The notes under the pieces: generated by a model
Seen by the model: the letters and a program-made list of their open reading frames with translations, nothing else
Told to the model about the DNA's origin: nothing
Databases searched by the model: none
Shown: in pieces, positions 8,583-17,389 of the stretch
How the letters are laid out: the number at the start of each line of letters is the position of its first letter
Numbering within the stretch: position 1 is the stretch's first letter
NCBI RefSeq assembly: GCF_037120725.1
Contig: NZ_JBBAXC010000005.1
Location: 62,001 to 126,000 of the forward strand
From: Bacillus spongiae
Lineage (GTDB): Bacteria; Bacillota; Bacilli; Bacillales; Bacillaceae_K
Direction of reading: 5' to 3'
DNA: 64,000 nt
Program-made: the position numbers and the translations under genes

Positions 8583-8790
8583 AATAAAGTTTGATTGTAA
8601 ACATCTCACAAACCGTAATTTTAGAGCTCACAAAAAGAAGTCATCTTGAAAAAAGGTTGATATAAATGGCTTCTTCACCTGAAGATTTAATGTGAATTTT
8701 TATAAAACGTTCGATCATTTTCTACCTCTGTTATCTTACAAGCGCGCCCTATAACCGAAGACTTGAATTCGAGATAACCTTATTAGAAAT
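8580..8790. repeat. dispersed hairpin repeat, copy B1
   Basis: It aligns over about 200 bases with 62575-62790. Shared blocks are AATAAAGTTTGAT, a hairpin around TTGAAAAAA, GAAGATTxAATGTGA, GATCATTTTCTACCT and GAxGACTTGxATTCGAGATAA. The hairpin resembles that of repeats A1 and A2. The last block recurs at about 4127-4145. Confidence 0.65.
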
Positions 8791-8914
8791 TAATAGCTGA
8801 TTCAAGAAAAGTCCCTTTAGTTAAAATAGATACAATTTTTAGAGCAGGCATTTTTTAGTTATTATCATCTGTAAAATCGGGATTAGGTAATTCGCTTCTT
8901 GTGGGTGATATATA

Positions 8915-9079
8915 GAGGCTGGGACAGGACAAAACTAAATGTACCATTCTCTAAGCCGAATAATTTCTTATATAACAAGAGTTATAATTACAAAAACCGA
9001 ACTATAATGGAACTCTATATTAGAGTTTTTCATTATAGTTCGGTTTTTCCTTTGGCTGGAATACTTCTGTCCCAGCCTC
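8915..9079. repeat. palindromic GGCTGGGACA repeat, copy 1
   Basis: The unit begins GAGGCTGGGACAG and ends CTGTCCCAGCCTC. An inner hairpin pairs AAAACCGAACTATAATG with CATTATAGTTCGGTTTT. Copies are at 20621-20779 (inverted) and 35021-35180. This one ends 8 bases from the Imm26 stop codon and can serve as its terminator. Confidence 0.9.
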
Positions 9080-9087
9080 CTTCTCTT

Positions 9088-9510
9088 CTAATAATCCTTC
9101 CAGCTATCATTACCCATAATTCTATCTATAATAAGCCACCCTTCCCAAACTGCAGTTCTTTCTAATCCACCACATTGTTCTTTGCTTGCTTTTTGAATAT
9201 CACCTTTATAGTAGATTGAATACTCCCCAGAAATAGCATCTATTATGAAAGTAGGAGGGGGCCATGAATCATCTTCATTTCTAAATGAACGATTGTCAAC
9301 CAATGGCCAATCTCCTGACTTTAATACATCGTCATATATTCCAACAATAAAATCGTATTTTTCTTCTTTTGGTAAATCCTCTATATCTTCACCTATATGC
9401 TCGTATATTCCAATTGAACTGTCTTTAAATCGCCTGCCAAAAGCGAAGTTACTATTCGGTAGGGGAATAGCATAGACATTCCCTACTTTAATTCTTCTGC
9501 GCTTAGTCAT
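9088..9510 (-). CDS. Imm26-family immunity protein
   Basis: A 140-aa protein beginning TKRRRIKVGNVYAIPLPN followed by FAFGRRFKDSSIGIYEH, the hallmark start of Imm26 proteins. These are intracellular antidotes to polymorphic toxins. No toxin gene is adjacent, so it may be an orphan immunity gene. The start ATG at 9510 is preceded by AAGGGGTGG. Downstream it runs into a palindromic repeat. Its neighbours upstream are decayed genes of the same general class. Confidence 0.75.
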   Translation of the reverse strand: MTKRRRIKVGNVYAIPLPNSNFAFGRRFKDSSIGIYEHIGEDIEDLPKEEKYDFIVGIYDDVLKSGDWPLVDNRSFRNEDDSWPPPTFIIDAISGEYSIYYKGDIQKASKEQCGGLERTAVWEGWLIIDRIMGNDSWKDY

Positions 9511-9724
9511 TCTACCACCCCTTATTTGCTGCGTCTAAATACTTATTAGTAATTTTGTCTAAAGGTGAATCCTGTACCCTTATTAGAGCAATAACATATT
9601 AAAAATTTTCTATTTATTAATTCTATTGTATTTTATTATAATCTTCTCTCTTGCTGACTCTTGTCCAATACAAGATTAGACGAGCTTTTCATCAATAAAG
9701 AACTCCTATTTTCTGTATAAAAAT

Positions 9725-10162
9725 CTATTCGTCCTCAAAATCATTTTCGTTCTCTTCTTCAGAAATTAAAATAATAAATTTTTTCAAATCATGGGCTTTT
9801 TTTTCGGTTTTTCCAGTTTCGTGATACCAAAGATAAACCTCATCACTCATAGTTCCGTTAGTTACTTTAAGAACCAGTTTATCTCCCGAACCATCATCAC
9901 CAATCGCAATAAGACTTTTGGACATTTCTTCATCTCTAATTATTGTGTTTTGTCTAACAATATCATCCCAATTTTTATGGGGATTTCTATGGTCTTTGAT
10001 AGGATAAAGAATCCATTCACCTATTTCTGCATTATTAACTAACTTGAAAAGTTCCTTATATTATTTTGGAAAAGTCGCCCTTAACTTTTGTTCAGTTGCC
10101 TTTATATCGGATTCATCTACCCATAATTTCCTTGTATGGATTAGGTCTCTTACATCTTTCAT
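9725..10162 (-). pseudogene. SMI1/KNR4 (SUKH) family protein with an in-frame stop
   Basis: Reading from ATG 10162 (AGGAG 8 bases upstream) the frame gives MKDVRDLIHTRKLWVDESD and ATFPK, then TAA at 10063-10061. It continues in the same frame as YKELFKLVNNAEIGEWILYP to the real end at 9725 with a glutamate/aspartate-rich tail. FPxxYKELFxxxNGxEIG is the core of SUKH proteins, mostly toxin-immunity proteins. A single base change (a TCA/TTA-type codon to TAA) explains the break. The second half could restart at ATG 9925 but would lack the core. Confidence 0.75.
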
Positions 10163-10172
10163 TTAAACACTC

Positions 10173-10425
10173 CTACTCTATAGGTTTAATATATTCAACT
10201 TGTATATGAGTAGCGATTGAACCAATCCCTATTACACTTAAGCCTTCAAGAGAGCTTAATAATTCCTTTGTGTCCTTTTCTTCAAGAACGTATTATATCC
10301 CTTTTTTATACTTACTGGAATCCTGACACATAGTTATATATTCTTCGGATGGAGTAGCATCTCCCCAGACATCAAAACCACCGATTATTTAGAAATCCCT
10401 CAAATCTTGCAACAACTTATTCAAC
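10173..10425 (-). pseudogene. hypothetical protein remnant with two in-frame stops
   Basis: One frame reads LQDLRDF, stop, IIGGFDVWGDATPSEEYITM and CQDSSKYKKGI, stop, YVLEEKDTKELLSSLEGLSV and on to HIQVEYIKPIE and TAG at 10173. It ends 11 bases before the SUKH pseudogene start, so the two were probably one operon. The family is not recognised. The size and setting suggest another immunity-type gene. Confidence 0.5.
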
Positions 10426-10579
10426 TATAATAAAAGCACGATGTTAGATCATCGCGCCCTTTTGTGGAATAACTCTATTGTAATTAACAGTCTTTTTTCA
10501 ATCTTTTGGTTATTGAATTCCTCTTCCTTTTACTGAAAACACCCCATAGGATAACAATATCTGATAAGGTAAAACGGTA

Positions 10580-10936
10580 CTATTTTGTTTCATTTAATGC
10601 GAAGTCTTCAAACCAACAATCAATAAATTTTACCTTTTCATTAAAAAAAACCAAACCATCCATTCTCTCAGTAGCTAAAGCAGTAGACCAACCTTTAGTC
10701 CAATCCCACTTATTAGACATCGTTTCAAGTATCCTTTCTGCACTCTCAACTTCAAGAATGTTTGATGTTTCGAGATTAATTCCCATGTTAAACCAACCAT
10801 CAATTTTCCTATAGGGTATTATTTCTTGTAATTCATAATTAATAATAAACGGCTCTATCTTCTTTTTTAACTCTGTTGATATTACTATAGCCTCGTCCTT
10901 ATTTTGACACTCTACAAATATAGAAAGTGAAATCAC
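10580..10936 (-). CDS. hypothetical protein, possible immunity-type
   Basis: A 118-aa soluble protein starting MISLSIFVECQNKDEAIVIS at ATG 10936 with AGGAGGT 8-14 bases upstream. It alternates beta strands and helices, with KIDGWFNMGINLETSNIL in the middle and a tryptophan-rich NKWDWTKGWSTALATERMDG near residues 75-94. It has no membrane segment. It stands in a row of immunity-like genes and remnants. I do not recognise the family. Confidence 0.6.
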   Translation of the reverse strand: MISLSIFVECQNKDEAIVISTELKKKIEPFIINYELQEIIPYRKIDGWFNMGINLETSNILEVESAERILETMSNKWDWTKGWSTALATERMDGLVFFNEKVKFIDCWFEDFALNETK

Positions 10937-11782
10937 TTACATAGTACCTCCTATAATTTTTTTATGTAATATTGTTCTATCATTTTAGTATATAATACAA
11001 TTTTATTTTTGTATTATCTCAAATTCAAGTCTTCAAGAATCTGGCCCATTAACGGAACAACTCTTTGTCTCTTCTTAAGCGAGTTTTTAATTCAGGACTT
11101 TCTTTTTCTTTTCCTTATAAAAAATCCCCTTTAGACAACCATGTCCGAAGGGGTAAAGCGGTGCAACTTTTTATTAACGGTACAACTTTCTTTCAAACCA
11201 ATGGATCATGAAGATTTCACTTATTACAGGTTTAAAAGAAAGCCTTACATTGTGGTTAACTTAGAATCCATTTTGAAAGAAGATTGATCAAAATGGATTC
11301 TTTTCAGATTAAAGGTAGTTTTTATTAAGAAATTGATCACTTTCACTTATGATCTTCGACCACCGTCTAGAATAATCAAATCACTAAAACCCTCGTATCC
11401 ATCCTTCAATACTTCCATAAAACTGGTCAAACTTCCACTTTAAATTTCGCATTTCCTTTGATACATGTTGAATTTTATTCGTTAACCCTTCCCTCTTTTA
11501 TCTATTCACTATATAAACACATTTAGGAGACCTATAGATTCGGACATATTTATCAATTATTATTTCCGCACTATTGCTGAAGACTTACATTCAAGGAATT
11601 TGTTTTCTCTCCACTAAAGTCCCTTTTGTATTGTTAAGCTTCAGACTGCTGCAAGCAAGAAATACTCCAGCTGTCGTATTTGAGCATAAAATGACAGGTA
11701 GATGCTATGCGGTTACATTAAACTTAAGAAAGGGATCAATTGATTTCCAACTATTTTACATAGTATGAGGAGGGGAAGCAGT
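10937..11782. other. long intergenic stretch
   Basis: It contains a hairpin CCCCTTTAGAC ... GTCCGAAGGGG around 11132-11157, repeat copy A2 at 11214-11302, and tracts resembling the flanks of the other dispersed repeats (for example GAAGACTTACATTC near 11579). No intact gene is seen. A 64-codon open frame at 11574-11768 has no ribosome site or protein-like features. Confidence 0.5.
11214..11302. repeat. dispersed hairpin repeat, copy A2
   Basis: Direct repeat of 2373-2461 with two mismatches in 89 bases. The 3' hairpin ends in GGATTCTTTTC. Past the core it continues with TTTTTATTAAGAAATTGATCACTTTC, which resembles the post-hairpin segments of the B copies. Confidence 0.8.
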
Positions 11783-12760
11783 ATGTATCATCCGAGATTA
11801 AAAGGGAATGCTTACGAAGCAGGGAAGAGATATGGAGAAATTCTGTTTAAAAATGGATTCAGGTTACCGAAAGTAACCGAAGAAAAATTAACATTTGGAG
11901 AACAATGTCAGCCTATCCTGGTTGATTTTGACCCTAGCATCGTACAGGAGATACAAGGATTTTCAGATGGTTGTCAAAGTTCATTTGAAGAGGTCCATTC
12001 ATTTCTATTAAGTATAGGTGTATTTGAGTTAGCCAGCCAATGCAGTATTTTCTCAGCATTCAATGGAAACGAGATGATTGTTGGACGTAATTATGATATG
12101 CTTTTAGACTTCAAGAAAACAACAGAGTCCTCCTTAGTTTGTATGGATGGAAAAAATAAATATATTGGACATTCCGATTGTTTTATTGGAAAAGTGGATG
12201 GGATTAACCATCATGGATTATTTGTAGGGATTACATCCGTACCTCATGAGGGAGTGAAGCCTGGATTAAATTTTTATATAGGGGTTAAGCATATTTTAGA
12301 AAACTGCCGTACTGTGGAAGAAGGCATTGCCGTACTAAAAAGATTCCCTAGTTCGGTAGCAAATAATTACTTACTAGCAGATTCTTTAGGGAATATGGCT
12401 GTTGTAGAAGTAACCCCTCATGATTATAAAGTACGCCTACCTACTAACCATTATATTCATTGCACCAATCACCATGAAAGTTCATCAGCATCTGAAACAC
12501 TGAATTGGAGTAAGTCATTAGAGCGTTATTCAACCTTAGATTTATTTCTTAAAGAAAATGCTCATAATATGACACTTCCTCTAGCACAGTCAATCATGTC
12601 TGATACTAAGGGACATGTGTGCTTACATTTAAAACAGCATGGCTTTGGCACACTTTTTTCTGTCGTAGCGAACTTAAATACATTAGAAATACATCGAGCA
12701 GAAGGTCAGCCAAACAGGGCTAAATATGTATATGATAAAAGACTAATCGATGTTGTTTAG
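11783..12760 (+). CDS. C45-family amidohydrolase / acyltransferase-like protein
   Basis: A 325-aa Ntn-type protein related to acyl-CoA:6-aminopenicillanate acyltransferase (peptidase family C45). The N-terminal part has the family's GNAYEAGKRYGE, the probable nucleophile is Cys87 in ELASQCSIFSAF, and GRNYDMLLDFK and HHGLFVGITSVPHEG follow. I choose ATG 11783 because AGGAGGGG ends 7 bases before it. The ATG at 11765 overlaps that site. It is a single gene. Substrate unknown; such proteins cleave amide bonds in acylated amines, peptides or related compounds. A paralogue is at 50988-52019. Confidence 0.8.
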   Translation: MYHPRLKGNAYEAGKRYGEILFKNGFRLPKVTEEKLTFGEQCQPILVDFDPSIVQEIQGFSDGCQSSFEEVHSFLLSIGVFELASQCSIFSAFNGNEMIVGRNYDMLLDFKKTTESSLVCMDGKNKYIGHSDCFIGKVDGINHHGLFVGITSVPHEGVKPGLNFYIGVKHILENCRTVEEGIAVLKRFPSSVANNYLLADSLGNMAVVEVTPHDYKVRLPTNHYIHCTNHHESSSASETLNWSKSLERYSTLDLFLKENAHNMTLPLAQSIMSDTKGHVCLHLKQHGFGTLFSVVANLNTLEIHRAEGQPNRAKYVYDKRLIDVV

Positions 12761-12847
12761 GCAGAGTAAAGTTATACGCTGCTTGTACTTCTAAAGCCTA
12801 TCCCCTGTTCATGACTGCTTGCTAAAAAATGTTCAAGCCCTACCGAA

Positions 12848-12887
12848 AAAAGTATGTTTTGAAACAGATTCCTCAAAACATACTTTT
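12848..12887. terminator. bidirectional intrinsic terminator
   Basis: AAAAGTATGTTTTGA and TCAAAACATACTTTT form a 15-bp stem. The minus strand continues with more T residues. It serves the convergent genes on both sides. Confidence 0.8.
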
Positions 12888-12902
12888 CCCAAATTACCCT
12901 CG

Positions 12903-13379
12903 TTAATTTAATATAATTTCCATTTTTCTACTCTTGGTTTTCATCCCAATTGACTCATAAAATTTTATTGCATGCGGATTATTTTCGGATACACCCAATT
13001 CAATACTATCAACTTTCAAACTTTTCCCAAAATCAAAAACATATTTCATCAGTCTTTTTCCAATTCCCTGCTTTCTATGTACTTCAGAAATACAGAGACT
13101 GTTTATATATAACACCTTTCTTGCTTTCACAAATGAATTTTCAGTTATTTCTTCTTCCTTCATCACAATGACTCCTGCTAAATCGTTACCAATAGTAGCT
13201 ACAAAAATATGTTGTTTCACATCATCTAGCTGACTTTCAAAAAACGCTTGGCTCACTGGAGTGGAATTCTCTTTGTACAGATCTGGTCTTTCGCTAACGT
13301 GTAACTCATGAACTTGCCTGAATAAAGGTAATAAAGCTTCGTGGTCACATTTATTAGCTCTTCGTATAAATATATCCAT
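12903..13379 (-). CDS. GNAT family N-acetyltransferase
   Basis: A 158-aa acetyltransferase. It has DIFIRRANKCDHEALLPLFR at the N-terminus and the acetyl-CoA-binding motif EVHRKQGIGKRLMKYVFDFG near residues 111-130 (R-x-x-G-I-G). The C-terminal LGVSENNPHAIKFYESIGMK is the standard GNAT motif B. It starts at ATG 13379 with AGGAGG 7 bases upstream. Monocistronic. Substrate unknown. Confidence 0.88.
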   Translation of the reverse strand: MDIFIRRANKCDHEALLPLFRQVHELHVSERPDLYKENSTPVSQAFFESQLDDVKQHIFVATIGNDLAGVIVMKEEEITENSFVKARKVLYINSLCISEVHRKQGIGKRLMKYVFDFGKSLKVDSIELGVSENNPHAIKFYESIGMKTKSRKMEIILN

Positions 13380-13761
13380 ATTTTCCTCCTACCTTACACT
13401 CTTTCAAGAAATGCTATATTTTAGCTATTCTTTCAGTTTAGCTACCGGCTACTAGGAGGTCAAGAACTTTTATATACTGTTCAAATTAGCCTGTATGATT
13501 ACTTTACTATTAATAGATTTGAATTATTATATCATGCCCCACGTTATACTATGCTCTTTAATTACTTTGCCTAAACTTCCATTTTAGTTATAAATCATCT
13601 TTTGCCACTATAACTGATGTTGTTTAACAGCTTGATTATTTGTAAACCTTCAAGTAAAGAAAAGTCGTGCAGCCTTGAATGAACTAGAATACCTGCTCAA
13701 TTCAAGAAAGCACGACCGACATGCATCTACGTATCGACCTTATAGACTAGTAAAATGGTAG
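13380..13761. other. intergenic with a long imperfect inverted repeat
   Basis: No gene is seen. At 13664-13716 GTCGTGC and GCACGAC flank an inner pair CTTGAAT / ATTCAAG. The result is a two-part stem without a T-run. It could be the scar of a mobile element or a structured RNA end. Confidence 0.4.
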
Positions 13762-15978
13762 CTATGATTCTTGAGGTGGTTGATTAATGCACTCTTTTTG
13801 GATACAAATTTTAATGATGTCTTTTTCAACAAACTTAAAAGCGACTTGATCCTTTGTAACTGGATGAGTTCCGAAATTTTGTGTATGAGAAACAATTTCA
13901 CATATTACGGATGTGCCAGTTATGATAAATGAGTCATTTTCATTTGCATCATCACGATCTATCGTGCATTGGAATGGGTGGTCATTTGTCACCGTTTGTT
14001 CTTTCATTTCTCCATTATCCAAAACGGCCGTATACGTAATTGTATTTCGAAGGAAGCCACTAATAATTACTTTTTCAGCACAAACTTTTTCGACTTCAGC
14101 AAAGACGTTTTTATTCGTTGAGAGTGTGCCATTATCTAATGCAGGGGGCACCAGCTGCGTACTTCCTTCCACAATCACTTGACAGCAAGTTTGCGGGTTT
14201 GGCTCAGCAGGACAAGTAATGATTTTCATTGGCCTCATCATTTCATTATCCTCATGGTCTAATATATGGCAATGCCAAACGTATCCAGGACCGAAAGTGG
14301 GATCAAATGAAAATAAATTGACTCCAGGCTTCGACTCTCTTGTATCTACGTCTTGTGGGGTAAAACGTAACCTAATTCTTGTTACTTCATTCGGGTTCAT
14401 CCGGATTGTATCTTTCCACCCTTGCTCGTTTAAATCAGGTGCAAAAGGCTTCCCTATTAAATATGGTTCAACCGGTAATGGGATTGTCGGATGTTGAAGT
14501 GGTGGTTCCCCATTTAAACTGATCCAATCAGCAAGATATCTTTCGACATCGAATAACTGTCGATCGACAATTCGAGACTGAATTAAATGTACATGAATAG
14601 GGTGCGTTGCTCTGGATACATTCGCAACGACCCAATCTACAGTTGATCCAACTATTGGTGTTTCTGAAATGGGAGCATCCCATTTTTGACCATCAAGTAA
14701 CAATTCTAAAGGACCTTTTTTTCCATTCACAACATTCAATGTAAAGGTTCGCTGTGGAGTATCTGGAATAAGTTCTGGTATGTCATTAAGGATAGGAGGA
14801 AGTGGTTTTGGCGGTACCGGTTTCGTATCCATAACGGTAAATCGCATAATTTGACCAACGGTGTTTGGATCTGGTGCATCTCCTGCTGGGAACGGCGCTA
14901 CCGCATCATTCCAAACAATAATTTCAGTGCCTGGATCAAGCTTTGAAAAATCGATTAACACGTCAGCACGCTCAGCAGGTGCAAGCAAAATTTCTTTTAA
15001 ACTCACAGGACAAGGCAAAAACCCTCCATCTGAGCCAATCTGTACCATTGGCTGTTGATTAGATAGCTTTAGACAGTAGAACCGGGAGTTTGACCCGTTC
15101 AGCATTCTAAAACGATACTGCCTTCTTTCAACATTAAGGTTCGGCCAGACCTTTCCATTCACAACAATCGTATTGCCTAAAAAATCATTTACCCAATAAG
15201 GGTGAGCTTCAGGGCTAACGCCTTTATTAGGAAAGAATAGTGTGCCATCCTTATTAAAAGAACGATCCTGAATAACTAAAGGAATTTCGAAAGGCCCCTT
15301 TGGAAGAAGCGGTTCAATTTGATTATTTGGGTCTCTTAATAAGTAAAACCCAGATAGTCCTGCTACGACATTTAATCTACTTACACCAAGAGAATGATCA
15401 TGGTACCAAAGAGTAGCAGGTTGTTGTTCATTCGGATAAGTGTAGCGAGATTTAATAAAAGCCTGCCCTTTTTTATCCTCACCAGCAGAAAACCACGCCT
15501 CAGGGTGACCATCTGAATCAGAGCGAGTTTCACTACCGTGCAAATGAGTCACGATTGTAACAGGACTTTGTGCTAGTGGATATCCAGGTGGAAATGGTAA
15601 AAACTCTGGTGTTGGTGTTGGCATATTATTAGGATTCGCCCAATGGAGAGTTGGGTCAACTGGAAGAAAATTAGGTTTATCAAGATTATTCACCCATTGT
15701 ACATTAACTGAAATTCCTCTAACCGCCTCAATAGTGGGTCCTGGTGTACTTTGAAAACAAGTACCATCTTCTATAATCCCCTCATACCCCCAAACAGGTG
15801 TTGGTGGGAAATCAGGTGGAAGAAGTTGTTGTGTAAACGCCGTTGCAAAAACGGTGTAATTATGACTGACTACCTCTCCTGTCTCTGGATCCTTCACAAC
15901 AGTCGGTTTAAATACATTCGGTTTCTCTAGCTGATTAATATATTTAGGAATCTTCTTTGGATTTAAAGGTTTCGTCAA
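13762..15978 (-). CDS. CotA-like multicopper oxidase with C-terminal DUF3794/SPOCS-like domain
   Basis: A 738-aa laccase/bilirubin-oxidase-type enzyme. All four copper-binding motifs are present: THLHGSETRSD, LWYHDHSLG, HPIHVHLIQ, and WHCHILDHEDNEMMRPM with the axial methionine of the type 1 site. The oxidase ends near residue 588. CotA itself is about 510 aa. The extra 150 residues (TCCQVIVEGS..., then CAEKVIISGFLRNTITYTAV and later SFIITGTSVICEI) resemble the DUF3794/SPOCS domain of spore proteins. The TTG start follows AAAGGAGGG by 6 bases. No signal peptide, as for CotA. Probably a spore outer-layer enzyme. Confidence 0.88.
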   Translation of the reverse strand: MTKPLNPKKIPKYINQLEKPNVFKPTVVKDPETGEVVSHNYTVFATAFTQQLLPPDFPPTPVWGYEGIIEDGTCFQSTPGPTIEAVRGISVNVQWVNNLDKPNFLPVDPTLHWANPNNMPTPTPEFLPFPPGYPLAQSPVTIVTHLHGSETRSDSDGHPEAWFSAGEDKKGQAFIKSRYTYPNEQQPATLWYHDHSLGVSRLNVVAGLSGFYLLRDPNNQIEPLLPKGPFEIPLVIQDRSFNKDGTLFFPNKGVSPEAHPYWVNDFLGNTIVVNGKVWPNLNVERRQYRFRMLNGSNSRFYCLKLSNQQPMVQIGSDGGFLPCPVSLKEILLAPAERADVLIDFSKLDPGTEIIVWNDAVAPFPAGDAPDPNTVGQIMRFTVMDTKPVPPKPLPPILNDIPELIPDTPQRTFTLNVVNGKKGPLELLLDGQKWDAPISETPIVGSTVDWVVANVSRATHPIHVHLIQSRIVDRQLFDVERYLADWISLNGEPPLQHPTIPLPVEPYLIGKPFAPDLNEQGWKDTIRMNPNEVTRIRLRFTPQDVDTRESKPGVNLFSFDPTFGPGYVWHCHILDHEDNEMMRPMKIITCPAEPNPQTCCQVIVEGSTQLVPPALDNGTLSTNKNVFAEVEKVCAEKVIISGFLRNTITYTAVLDNGEMKEQTVTNDHPFQCTIDRDDANENDSFIITGTSVICEIVSHTQNFGTHPVTKDQVAFKFVEKDIIKICIQKECINQPPQES

Positions 15979-15999
15979 TCGTATCCCTCCTTTTCATAA

Positions 16000-16245
16000 T
16001 TAGTTAGAGAAGAAATTTTCCTTCCAACGATATTGATATGTATATTTTCCCTCAAAATGACAATTATTTTTTTCACAAATAAACATCGGATAATGAAAAT
16101 TAGAACCCTTTTTAGCGCCATAACATAACATGGTCAGCCTATTTATGGGTGAATCAGCCATCTTTGAAGTCAACTGACCCTCACTTGCACAGAAAGCTTT
16201 TTTCATACATAAAATGCTTTTACACGGGGTGAAATCCCTCTTCAC
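16000..16245 (-). CDS. small cysteine-rich hypothetical protein
   Basis: An 81-codon frame 21 bases upstream of the oxidase gene and in the same direction. Cysteines are spaced along it (CKSILCMKKAFC near the N-terminus, MLCYGAKK in the middle, FICEKNNCHFEG near the end), which could bind metal. The GTG start at 16245 has no clear Shine-Dalgarno, and an ATG at 16206 is equally weak. The sequence looks protein-like, but the evidence is limited. If real it may be co-transcribed with the oxidase. Confidence 0.4.
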   Translation of the reverse strand: MKRDFTPCKSILCMKKAFCASEGQLTSKMADSPINRLTMLCYGAKKGSNFHYPMFICEKNNCHFEGKYTYQYRWKENFFSN

Positions 16246-16365
16246 TAAGAACGTATGAGTAAGTTCTCCACCACCCTATATCACGTTGATTGTTGTAACG
16301 AAGTGGAATATAAGCAAGGGAGCGAGATTCATGAAAGAATATACGCTGAGAAATGTGAATGTGAA

Positions 16366-17280
16366 ATGAAGGTTTTGATTACAGGAGGAGCTGGCTTTAT
16401 CGGTTCACATATCGCAGATCTATTTATCAATAGAGGGTTCGAAGTAATTATTGTTGATAATCTGTCTTCTGGTGACAAGACAAATGTCCCTAATAATGCA
16501 AAATTTTATGAGCTTGATATTTTATCTCCGGATTTGGAAGATATTTTTACAACGGAAAGGCCTGATGTAGTCATTCATGAAGCAGCACAAGTGGACGTAA
16601 ATGAATCCATTCTCAATCCAGTACAGGATGCAGAAAAAAATATTTTAGCAACAATCCAATTGCTAGAGAATTCAAGAAAAACCAACGTTAAGAAGTTTCT
16701 TTATTCATCTTCTTGTGCCGTTTATGGTGATACAAAGGACGTTAGTATTACGGAAGATTTTCCTCTTTCCCCTTTATCTTTTTATGGTCTTTCAAAATGG
16801 TCTTCTGAGGAGTATATTAAAATATATTCCAAACTATATGGCTTACCTTATACCATTTTTCGATATGCTAATGTGTACGGACCACGTCAAAAAGCAACTG
16901 GTGAGGGTGGAGTTGTAGCCATTTTCTCTCAAAAATTAGTTCAAAAGGAGCAACTCTTGATTTATGGGGATGGAAATCAAACACGAGATTTTGTTTATGT
17001 GAAAGATGTAGCGAGAGCCAATCTCTTAGCCCTCACAAAAGGTGATCACCACATCATTAATATTAGTACGAATACAAAAACAAGGATTAATGACCTGTTA
17101 ACTCTAATGGCAAGGATTCATAATATAAAGGTAGAACCAAGCTACCAAGCAAAAAAGATTGGCGACATTGTTCATAGTCGGTTACATAATGAGCAAGCAA
17201 AGTCGCAACTTGATTGGATTCCTCATTATTCTTTGCAGCAAGGATTATCGGAGACCTTAACTTACTTTCAATCATTATAG
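16366..17280 (+). CDS. NAD-dependent epimerase/dehydratase (UDP-glucose 4-epimerase-like)
   Basis: A 304-aa extended SDR enzyme acting on nucleotide sugars. MKVLITGGAGFIGSHIADLF gives the G-x-x-G-x-x-G NAD site, SSSCAVYGDT and the catalytic Y-x-x-x-K (FYGLSKWSSE) follow, and then RYANVYGPRQ. I start at ATG 16366, where the Rossmann fold begins. The upstream in-frame ATG 16255 would add 37 residues without a ribosome site. A 12-codon frame (16331-16369) behind AGGGAG overlaps this ATG as ATGA, so translation may be coupled. Precise sugar substrate unknown. Confidence 0.85.
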   Translation: MKVLITGGAGFIGSHIADLFINRGFEVIIVDNLSSGDKTNVPNNAKFYELDILSPDLEDIFTTERPDVVIHEAAQVDVNESILNPVQDAEKNILATIQLLENSRKTNVKKFLYSSSCAVYGDTKDVSITEDFPLSPLSFYGLSKWSSEEYIKIYSKLYGLPYTIFRYANVYGPRQKATGEGGVVAIFSQKLVQKEQLLIYGDGNQTRDFVYVKDVARANLLALTKGDHHIINISTNTKTRINDLLTLMARIHNIKVEPSYQAKKIGDIVHSRLHNEQAKSQLDWIPHYSLQQGLSETLTYFQSL

Positions 17281-17339
17281 AATAGGTTTACTGGAAGATT
17301 TGTTTTTATTATGATATGGAATATCATCGGCAATCTCAA

Positions 17340-17379
17340 AAAAAGCGTGTTTTGCTAACCTAGCAAAACACGCTTTTTC
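17340..17379. terminator. bidirectional intrinsic terminator
   Basis: AAAAAGCGTGTTTTGCTA and TAGCAAAACACGCTTTTT form an 18-bp perfect stem with a 3-base loop between two convergent genes. Confidence 0.9.
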
Positions 17380-17389
17380 ACTTGTTGAA

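Noticed and set aside
8080-8585. Functional conjugative element
   Set aside because: Only fragments of two genes are present; no relaxase, coupling protein or integrase is seen.
9791-10042. 83-codon plus-strand frame
   Set aside because: Antisense to the SUKH pseudogene; it has no ribosome site.
16255-16365. N-terminal extension of the epimerase
   Set aside because: The Rossmann fold begins at 16366. The extension has no ribosome site, is cysteine-rich and unlike the family.
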